The position numbers and the translations under genes were made by a program. A stretch of DNA of 64,000 bases from Apostichopus japonicus (lineage: Eukaryota > Echinodermata > Holothuroidea > Aspidochirotida > Stichopodidae), in contig NC_092562.1 in NCBI RefSeq assembly GCF_037975245.1, positions 22,275,054 to 22,339,053 on the forward strand. The letters are read 5' to 3'. Position 1 is the stretch's first letter. Every line of letters begins with the position of its first letter. The notes beneath the pieces were generated by a model, which saw only the letters and a program-made list of their open reading frames with translations, made no database searches and was not told the DNA's origin. This document shows, piece after piece, positions 39,701-51,700 of this stretch.

Positions 39701-42700
39701 AACATACCTGACAACTTAACATTCATATAGGTGTTAGAGTGTATTGCACTTTATTTGTACAAAAAAATAAGAGCTACTGTACTGAGCTGAATCCTCTTCT
39801 TCTACTTTTTTGTTTTGTTCATAGTTACTCTTGAGTTAGAAAATGCTTACCAAGCAGTAGGAAGCAATGTAGTGAAACCAAACCAGGAAAAAGATCAGTT
39901 TCCGGTCAAAACTCTGGGAGATGAAACTGAATCAGAAGATGAGATTAAGGAGGGAGAAAAAACTCAAGAAAGTGATTCTGAAGATAAAGATCATGATAAT
40001 CTGCAGAAGCCTGATGCGGTCAGGGTGGATAGCCTGCAGCAGTATTTTAATCATAATCTTCAAGAGGGCAGGCTTGAACAGGAGTTCTCAGTGAGTGAAC
40101 ATGTTACAATCTAATTGCTAATGCTGCATAAAATTTAAATGATCTATCTATTGCATGACATATGAGGGCTTTAACTTTCATTAATGGATTTATCATAAGT
40201 AATGACTACAGTACATCACTCCTATGGACAATCCTGTCAGTTCAATGATGGGTAAGTATTTTTACTCATAATGAAAGTTACTATCTTCCAAAACCATTAT
40301 TATTGTTTTAATATATAAGTGTCCTACCTGGACATTCTCACACAATATGTCCTTCAAAATGGAGACTTTGCGACATTCCCTCAATGAAAATTCATTTGTC
40401 AATAAAAAATGTTGGAAGGGGGAATAAAAGCATTCTACATGGTCACCGCAGTTTTCTTATGTACATACATAAAAGTTTGTTAATTCAATAGATCCATGTT
40501 ACTACTCTCTATATTTTATTCATTTATCAGCTGCTCAAATCCAGTAAGCAGTATCCCTGGACTGTTGGTGAGAAGAAGGAAAACAGACAGAAAAATAGAT
40601 TCAGAAACATGTACACATGTAAGGCATGCATTATTTCCTCCCTTTACCAAAAAAAGTAAATAAATAAATTAAAAATAGATAATATTTATTATTGAGAGTT
40701 TAATTTAATAATTCATTATTATTAAAAGTCTACAAATACCAATTGCAAACCTTTTAGTACAAACATGATATTGTTTATATTATAGTTGGAATAAGAAAAA
40801 CCATACATAGTCCAGGACTGCAACTGATACTAAAATGGACTTGAAAATGTACAGTAAAAAAAAGAAAAATATTAAACCAGAGTTTAGGGTAAAATGGTTT
40901 ATTAAAATATTCTACCATAATTTCTCCCTACCCTTTAGATGATCATAGTCGAGTCATTTTGAAAACAATTGCTGAAGACGACCACTCGGACTACTACAAT
41001 GCTTCCCACATAATGGTAAGGAGGGGCATGACATTTCATGTATGGTATTATTTTGACTTTTCAGGATTGGCTCCTTTTTTTTCTTGATATGATACATAAC
41101 ATTATGAAATAGAAGACAGACAAAAAGGATTTGTCATATACTAGCAAGTATGTGCAAAATGTGCCAGATCTATATTTGATACTTATCTGTAGTTGAAATT
41201 TCAAATTGCATTTTGTAGAATCATTCAGGAGTGGATTTATCATTGGGAGACAAGGATCCAGGGCCCAGACATGTATGCAGCAATCCAAAGCATCAAACGC
41301 TGTAAGGAATGAATAGATAGTTGTGTATATTTATAACATGTTGAAGACTTTACTAGTGTGGGGTATGTTTTACTTGCCACAGCAAGTAACATAGTAGGAG
41401 ATCCCTAGAATCTGGTAGAAGGCATGCTGAAAATGTAATTTGTGGTAGTAGTTCAAATAGCTTATGAATACATAACTCATCTTATATCTACCCATGGATA
41501 GATAGTACTTTTAATTCTTTAGATAAATTTGTACATAGCATATGTGCCCATATAAAAATTGTATTACTTCGTACACAGCACAGTACTTGATTTGTAGCAG
41601 CTGTGCAAAAAAATTCATTAAGTGTTTGTAAAATCATGAAAATTTAAATAGTCATAGTGTGCTTCTATTTTCTTATAATAATATGTAGTCAACATGAACT
41701 TGTAAAGAGTTGTACTGATTTCATAGTCAGCACTGTGAAATAAAATTGAAACCAATATGGATATGTTGATGGAGAATCATCTACAATTTAAAGAAAGTTA
41801 GTAACCAAATGGTAATGTAAATTAAGAGATGACCTCAGCTGTTCACTTTAACATCTGGGACTGATCTTTCACATTGTGCATTTCTTTGCACCTTATCACG
41901 AGTCTTTTGCTAGTTTTTGTAGAGTTTAATTTTAGTATTTGGTCTTCTGTTTTGTCCCCTTAGACTCCTGATGAGAAGAAGCTATTTATCGCTGCTCAAG
42001 GTAAGACATGAGGATTACAGCTGAGTGAATCAAAAATACACTAGAACTACTTGACATGCAAATCATCTTTGTTGCACCGGCTAAAAATTTACATAACCCA
42101 GCAATCCTTCCTTAATATATAAGCTATGATGCATTTGACATTTTAGCTTCAAAGTTTATTTCTCAAGTCCTCTAAGTAGTATCCCGGCATGTTTATAGAA
42201 TTACATTGTGCTCATCTACTGTCTTGGTAGTGGGATCTTATTAAATCTGTTGTCTTTACATATAATATGGCATTGCCTGGATAATATTGCATCATATCAA
42301 ACTGTTCTTTCTAAGTAAAAAGAATGTCCTAGAAGGTTGGAGGAAGGATCTTTGCACTCTGTACAGATATGAATCTGCTGTGTACGAAATTTATGATGGC
42401 AGTCACCAACTATTGACACATTTATATTGTCCTCTTACACCTTACAGGTCCAAATACAGCTTCATTAAATGATTTTTGGAGAATGGTGTGGTCTAAAAAT
42501 GTCTCCACAATTGTTATGGTAACAAACCTGATTGAGAAAGGAAAGGTAACTTATATTTTTTTTTTCTCGTACCTTTATAGCATTACAAGCCATCACAACT
42601 TTGCCACTTAGGAAGAAAATATTTACTTTGTTGGGGAATTCTACTATGAAAACGATTTCTAAAGAAGCAATCAGGATCTGTTGCATTGTCAGCAACTTAC

Positions 42701-45700
42701 AATAGAGATTTAGGGTGTGAAGTATTTAATTGTTGTGGTGTTGACACTTACTAACAATACAAAGAAGTGACACTTCGATGAACTAGGAACTAAAATCTGG
42801 TCTGGTTTGTGACCTTTATATACTCAAATTAGGACACGGATCATGTGTTATTTATAAAACTCACACGTTTAAGTTTAAAAAGGGTAGTTTTAGTTGTGAA
42901 ATACTCCTTAAATATGACTTTTGCCAGTGTTTGGCACACACTACTACTTCATAAGTGCATTTAGTGGTGACTGTTAAATATGATGTAATGGTTTTTCACA
43001 CAGCTAATGGCATTAATCTGCCTATGCATAACATCTTCATCGTAATACAATTGAAAACAATCATATGTCAAGTAGAGAAAAAAATTATAGTATTATGGAA
43101 ACTCATTTGAAGTCCCTGAATTACATTTAAATCTAGTTTTCATTGGTAGCCAGGCAGACAGACTATGGTGACAATGTCTTCTAACATATTTTCATTTGCA
43201 GATGAATATTTTTCTGATTTTAGAATTAAAAAATATTATATTGGTGTTATAATTGAGTAGAACAAATATCATTTTTATGCAAAAGTTTCAAAGAAATTGT
43301 TACTGCTATGTGCAGTAGAGTACTTTTCTTTCACCAAAATAAACATAGTTTAGAATTTCATACCAATTGTTTCAGAATGAGAATATGTGCTTAGAATATC
43401 CCAATGTTTCTTCTGTTATGTGACATATCTTCTAGCTTTCTTGCCAGATTATGTTTATATACTACTATGATGTTTTTTTTTCTAACCATAGGATCGATGC
43501 TTGCAATACTGGCCCAACAAAGTTGGATCCAGTCAGAAATTTGGACATGTCCAAGTAACCTGGCAAGAAAGTACTGAATTTGCAGATTATGTGATCAGAA
43601 AACTGTTTGTTGTACAAGTGAGTAACCGTGCTCTTCATCTTCTATTAATGATTCTTACTGTATGCATATGGAGACAAAAACGGCTAAGAAATGGAACACT
43701 TTAGATATCACCTAGGAATTGAAATTTGATATTTTAAATTGAAGTAATGTACATAATACTGATTATCTTATCGCCCATCAAGTTTATTTGATTTCAGAGT
43801 GAAAGAAACAACCATTGTTGTATGAAACAAACTTTTACATCTAGCCTCCAGAGCTAATAATTCAATGAAGGTTTGCAACTGTTCACCTCATGGTAAATGG
43901 TGGTTTTACAATCTCATTATTTGTATGGTAAAATACACTCAAACTGTATTCTGGTATAAAAGGAATGTGATGATTAGAAGAAATGTGAGATGACCAGTTT
44001 GGAATTGTCCTCTTCAGGGTCAGATAAGCCCTCATATTAGGCTTCTCAGGTGAGATGGCAGATTGTAGTATTATTACATGTAACTATTCTTCTTTGTGCC
44101 AACAAGAAATGGATATTTTAGAAGTACCCTAACTGAAGCCAGCTAGGTTTCAATTATTGGATTAACTTTGCTTTTCCTTCTTCATACATGACGCTGCTAT
44201 TTGCACAGTTTGCATTACTCATATGTAATTGTCCAACTTGACCCCAATATTTGCAACTGGCAAAGCTGACAAAGCTGTTATGAATGGTGTAGCTCTGTTG
44301 TTTATTGGCTGATGAATATGTTGAAATATTTGATATTATTTTGCTCAAGTATTTATTCCCTTTGCAGACTATTGTTGTAATTGTGTGACTACCTAGTAGA
44401 GTGTGCGGTACTGTGGCACTACTATTATGTTATCTTTAATAACAGGTTCACTTTACTTCACTTCACCGTACTTTCGATCCAGCTAGAGTTCTACTGTGTA
44501 ATGTGACAGGAAACTGTCAGTACACTGCATTTTTTCTTAATTATTACAGATGAACATATGAGTTGATCAACTTGTGTCACATTTGTGTACCTCTCAGTAG
44601 TTTACTAATCGTCTTCAAAAGTTCCCCTGTGTAATGTGACATGTCAAGTACTATACCACATACACATATATAGCTTCAATGGCAATCTCTGTAGTTCAAA
44701 TCTATAGTAATATACCACATAGCTTCAATGACAATTTCTATAGTTCAAATCTATAGTAATATACCACATAGCTTCAAAGACAATCTGTGTAGTTCAAATC
44801 TATAGTACTATACCACATAGCTTCAATGACAATCTCTGTAGTTCATATCTATAGTAATATACCACATAGCTTCAATGACAATTTCTATAGTTCAAATCTA
44901 TAGTAATATACCACATAGCTTCAAAGACAATCTGTGTAGTTCAAATATATAGTACTATACCACATAGCTTCTATGACAATTTCTATAGTTCAAATCTATA
45001 GTAATATACCACATAGCTTCAATGACAGTATCTGAAGTAAATAGATCTATAGTACTATACCACATAGCTTCAATGACAATTTCTATAGTTCAAATCTATA
45101 GTACTATACCACATAGCTTCTATGACAATCTGTGTAGTTCAAATATATAGTACTATATCACATAGCTTCAATGACAATCTCTGTAGTTCAAATGCAGTGT
45201 CTCTAGTTAGTATTTGGTAATTAGGTGAACTGATATAGAAGAGTGTTTTTATTCATCAAAGTTTCTTTTATTGGTCTGCTATGACTTGTACCAATTATTG
45301 TCAAGATGCATTAAATTCTGCCTTCCTATGAGTCTAAGAGTTTAAATCATCTAGGAGCTATCTGTAGTAGCACAACGGTTCTATGAAAATTACATATCAA
45401 ACCGATCCACAAGCAACTTTAAGGTGTGCATACCTCGGTTGATGGAGCACTGCTGGGAAATGTAAACAGGAGGTTGCAGGTTCAAATCTGATTCTACTGT
45501 TGCCAATAATTTCTATGCTCTTCCAGCTTATGTTAGTTGGTATTTTACATGTCACTTTTGAAGAAACTTATTTCTTCTTGCATTTCCTTGCAGTTTGAAG
45601 AGTCTCGTGTGGTTCATCAATTTCACTTCATCTCCTGGCCTGACATGGGAACCCCTAAGCAACCAACCCCTTTAATTACATTCGCCCAACATGTCAAACA

Positions 45701-48700
45701 GATGCATGGTACTGAAGAGACAACACCAATGGTAGTCCACTGCAGGTGAGAAAAAAACCATGTTAAAGACATATATCTTTTAAAATAATAACTAATGAGC
45801 AAAATATTTAATTAGCATTTTGGTGTTGACTGTATCAATGGATGATGCTAATATCCATTATAAAAATCCTGAAACTACTGTTAAAGTTTTGCTTGCAATA
45901 TGGAGGAAAGGAGATTCTGTCTGAAAGTTACTGGGTCTTTCTTGAAACTTCTTACATACTTGGTTATCCCTCAGTCCCACTAAGAGGCACATATATTCAC
46001 ACCAGATAATAGGAAATCAGCAAGAAAAAAAAAACCCAGCTTAAATGAACTGCTTTAGCAATCAAGGTAAACAATTTGTTCCAAGATATTGACAAAATAA
46101 ATATTAGAGATTTCTCTTTGAACAAGGCAAATATTTAAAAAGTTCATACTGTACATCCATATTAATATAAAAAAAAATTGGAAATCATCTGGAAGGGATC
46201 TTACACACCTGTTATAGAGTCTTTACAATATCAAAAGAATAGGGTTGCCTTAGTAAGTTAAAGATAAATTTTGCACCAAATAGCATCTATATTACAATAC
46301 ACTATCCACCAAGGTTCCAACTTACAGGTTTGTAAGTTAGTACATTTATGGCATTGAAAGCTAAAGAGCACTAACTAGCTATGTACATCTTATAATGTAT
46401 GATAATAATTTCAATTTTCCTCTTTATTGTTGCTTTTTCTGGATATATTTTAATCATTTTGCATTGAATATGTAGGTCAGCTTGTTTGAAGATAATGTTA
46501 TTGGCATCAACTTCAAATTTATTTATGATTGTCGCTGCTCTTACAATAACTTCAAATGTCATGGAAGCAACTTTGTGAGATAGACACATATGAAAGGTTA
46601 TTATACCAAAATTTGACTGATGTTTTATTCTGTGGGATAAAATACCATTTCTTGTGTAAGCTCAAGTTAAATCACCATTATATAATAGTCCAACCTTAAC
46701 AACTTCTGAATGTTGGCATTTCACATGTTTTTTGTAATTCTTGATATATCACCTACATTTCTTTTCCATTATCCAAGCTATCTACATACTTGCATTAAAG
46801 TTAACATTTAAAGCATTCATTTTCCATGTGTTTCTCTTCCATTCAATTCTAGTGCTGGTGTTGGCAGAACAGGTACATTCATTGCCCTTTACAGTCTACT
46901 GGATGTTATTTTTACAGAGGAATATCTAAACGTCTTTAACTTTGTGGAGACGTTGAGAGAAAGCCGTATCAACATGGTACAGACATGGGTGAGCTGCAGT
47001 AAATATTGTTTTCAAATACCACTGAAGTAAAATACTCTCATAGATTTAAATAAATGTTAGGTTACGAATTGATAGGCTTCAAACAATATAGCATAAACTT
47101 TTACAAAACCATTTCACAAATTCAGGTCGCTATAGTGGTCAGATATTTACCTTGTAGGTATGTTTCAGTTGACGAAATTAGGATCAGAAACTTAAACACA
47201 TAAAGTATAAACAATGAATGAAAAAAGGAATAAACTAACTGTCCATTTACTTATTCATTTATTTATGGTTGTTTGCATACTGAGTTATACCTACAGTGTG
47301 TCATGGAATTTCTGTAATTCTATCTTTATCTTTTTGATGTACTGAAGGAAATGTTCAAGTCACATTTTTCTTTTTATTAATCTTAACCTCATTTAGATTA
47401 GTTTTGATAAATCATTGATTGATTTGCTATTCATTTATTTTATGATGTTGCTTTGACTACAGTATATTATTCTGTTTATTACTCTGTATCTTATATTTGT
47501 AATTCTTACTATAGTCCTGTGTAAAGTGTTTTGAGATATTCTTTTCTGTGAAGTGCTATATAAATTTATATATATATGATTAAAATATTATGATACCAAG
47601 ATATCAGATTTACCCAAATCTCTTCCCCCACCCCTTATAGAAGCAGTATGTATACCTCTACAAATGCCTGGTGGAAGCCTACCTTACCAATCAAACAGTA
47701 ACGACTAAACAGAAGATGACGCACCTCGCAGAAGACCTCAATCAGGAGGCGCCGAAGAAGGAATATGAGGTACGTAGGAAAAAGGAAAGGATCAACTGTT
47801 CCTTTTCAAGGGGATATAAAGTACGCATGTCAAGATGTTCCTTCGAGCACAATATTGAATCTGATTTTTCACCATTTATTCTTTAAATATGCCTTACAAA
47901 GTATACAAAGAGACTATAGTGGCACAACACTTGTTGTGTATCCCAAATTGGCAGCTTTTTGTTTTTTAATTTAGTTTTATTTACACACATTTAACTATCA
48001 AGTTGATGGCTTTTAGAATATCGTATCTGCATGATAGTGATAACTTGATATCAATCTCCTTATTCGCAATTTTGCAGGGACACATACATTGATACTTTAT
48101 GAAGAGATGCATCTTTTTTATTTCCCCTTTTTAATTCTTTATAAATAATTAATGTCACCTGCAGCTTTTGCAAGTCTTGGAGAAAGAAGATATGGTATAC
48201 ATTGATTACCTGAAGAAACAAGGTAAGCAGTACTATAAACCTTTCTGCATCTTGAAGTGATCTTTGCGCCAATCAATTTGGGAATAATTCTCTCTGAAAA
48301 TTAGTTAAATTTTTACATGTATTTGACTAATATTGCTATATATTTGTATCACTTTGTATTTTGTTTTTTGTTATGACAGCCAATGGAAGGAGACCCTTCT
48401 CTATCAGTGAAACAAGCTACAACCTAACGTTCTGCCTGGATGGCACTTTGCTGAAGGTATGCATACACTGAATGTCTATAGGACATTCTTCACTATGAGG
48501 AAATGTCCTGGTAAGATGGTACACTGGTATACTTAAAACGGGCCAGGAAAAGTTATCACAGTTTCAGACTGTCGAATACTGCAAGAATGATCAGGCTTGT
48601 TTTTAGGGTTTAGTAGTAATTTTTATCCTGCCCTATCTCTTCATCAGTTACAGCAAAGAACAGCATATGTACACAACTTGGTAGAACTACTGAACTAATA

Positions 48701-51700
48701 GATATGGTATTTCATGATGAAGATGTTTCTTAATTGCAACAATACTGCCATTCATAGAGGCTTGTGTGAGCTGGGAATATTTACTGTAGCACTTATACAT
48801 ACAAAGACTAGTATGGGATATATACTTTGGCTACTGGTAATTAGCATAGCAACAACTCACCCTTGTACATTTTGTCTCTTATAAGATAAACATTACCTAA
48901 CTGAGTGTGAGGTAGTGCCCATTAGGCTACCGATTATTTACGTAATGTGCATGTACTCTCTAGTATACTTTTGTTCTACTTGGCGTCCCATGTTCAGCGC
49001 TTGCGGTTTCGCTAAGTAAGCCCTGTTCGTTCTCTCCATATTCTATTCATTACGAAATCACCTTGCTTTACGTTCAACGGCAGCCATATTGTATATTACT
49101 ATTTTGTTCTCATTACCGTCATTTATTGAGAGATGTAGTTCATCAGTCAACATGTTAGAGTAGTTTACTCTTCTCTGGGACTAGATATTATCCACCGCCC
49201 TCTTACCATGCTTAAACATAACCCCCAATAAAGTTGCCACCACGTACAGAGAAGTACGGAATCTATTTGATTTGATTTGTTTTGTTTGTTCTTCCTTACT
49301 CTCTGTCATTACATGAGTAACCTTCAAGAATCTCAATAACTGTATATGATCTCCATTCGAAAAAAAAACAAAAAACTTTCAGAGTACTGTAATACTGCCA
49401 TTTATTTTCTGCAGTCTAACATGTATAACAAACTCCAATTTTACTTTGAACTAGCTGGTCGAATGCAAAGAGATGTGTTAAGTTTCATACATTTAGAACA
49501 ATTTATAGTTCAGTAAATGCTGTTATGTCATGCCAACTTCAATAAAGAAAAAATCTCATCTGCTTCCAATTTATTAATCATTTATCAAATCCTCCTTGAG
49601 CAGTGTCGGGGGAATTAAAAAAAAAAATAAAACTTTCAGGGTACTGAACTACTGCCATCTATTTTCTGCAGTCTTACATGTATAACAAACTCCAATTTTA
49701 CTTTGAACTAGCTGGTCGAATGCAAAGAGATGTGTTAAGTTTCATACATTTAGAACACTTTATATGATCAATAAATGCTGTTATGTCATGCCAACTTCAA
49801 TAAAGCAAAAATCTCATCTGCTTCCAATTTATTAATCATTTATCAAATCCTCCTTAAGCAGTGTCTGGGGAATTACTCACATAGGGTTAAGTAAACATAC
49901 ATGAATATTAAGTTAAACACAACAAACAGCAATGCTTTGGATGCAGGATAGGACACTAGACATTAATTACTGTACTATATAATGTATAAAACTGTTTCAT
50001 TTTCAATTCAACATTAGTTATATAATGTACAAAACTGTTACATTTTCTGTTACCTGTTAATTTCATGACCAGAGCTACAAAAAGAAGGATGCCTATGTAG
50101 CTACTAACTACCCACAAAATGGAGAAGTTGCAGGCTTTTGGAAACTTATCTATACCTGGAAGTGCCCTCTGATTGTTTCTTTGGACCAGCCAGATGACAA
50201 GGTTTGTGAATTTACATCTTTTTAAATAAGTTTCCCTGATTTGGCATATTTAGATTTGAGTTTTGATATGAAAAATCATAGCTACATTATCTGTTATTTA
50301 GATATCAAGTTCATTGGTACAATTTTAGCAGTAATAATAACATATTTTGTATCGATTATTAGAGTTTTAATTATTGTTATTAAATATAATTTTGTTTCTT
50401 CTCAGCCATGCTATTGGCCAGATAGTGGATCTGTGAAGTATTCTGTCTTTTCAATTGACTGTAAAGACACAGAAATCACACCAGATTTCACTATTCGTCG
50501 TTTCGAAGTCACACAGGGAAATGGAAAGGTTGGCATCTACTGCTTTTACAATTAATTTTGAGAGGAGTAGAGATAGGGTGTGAGTAGGGGGGGGGAGGGG
50601 GTTACCACATAAGAATAGGAAGCAGTATTAATAAGGAGTAGCTTGATACCACAACAACTCTTAATTAAGGTCAATTGAGAAAGTGACTCCATGACTTCTC
50701 CTGGACCTTGCTTCTAAGGTGATTATCTGCAAGGGTAAATCTGCAAGCCCCGCCCAACAGATCATGAGCCAATCAAATCACCCTCTTTTGTTTACGACCT
50801 TTACGACTAGGCTCACTTTCACTTTCACAGCTAGCCTGTCATAGGTCCCTGATCATCTTTCTATCATTCTTACTGCTGTAGCTTGTGAAATTGTGTCATT
50901 TCCTTCCATTGCAATGAATAAACAGGTGTTTTCAGACGTTTCCTCCATGGAATTGTAAAAAGTTGATGATAAGATTATAGGACTGCGTAAAATCTTGATC
51001 GAGCTGCATAAATGTGTAGACTATTTTCTTTACATTTGTGTAATGAACATGCTGACATGAACGTTCTCAGTGATTTTACGGTAAACAGTTTGCGTCATAA
51101 GGGCTACAGAAAATAAATTTCAGAACTTTCGATTGCGACAGCTTTCTCCATTAAACCCACTTGGTCAGAGTGCATTTAGAATGAGAAACATTGAATCTAC
51201 TTTGGAAGTTTGTTTTCCGAAATTCATCAGCAAACACATATTGAGACTTTAAAATCAATATGAAAATAAGTTACTTCAACATTTGAAAGTCGGGTTTAAT
51301 TGAGAATATTGTTTCAATTGAGCATGCAATGTAGTGACAAGTACGGTAGTACCATAATATTACTTGTTATTTAACTTAATTGAATTGCTATGATTATTTT
51401 GAACTTTTTTCCCTCCAGAATGCTGTCACTGTTCATCATTTACAATTGACATCTGGTCCGGCGAGAGGTGATTTTGATGCCTTCATGAAACTGATTAAGA
51501 GAGTTCAAAATCTTCAGATCATGGCTACCCTGGATGGACCCACTGTTGTACACTGTCTGTAAGTCAACAACTCTTGGTCTTCCTTGTAACCCTCCCTATT
51601 CAAAACCTTCACGTTTGCATTTCAAATTAGTCTACCACTGAATTATCTACAGTCTTGTATTAAGGCCTACATAGTTTTACATAGAGCTCTAGTATCAGTA

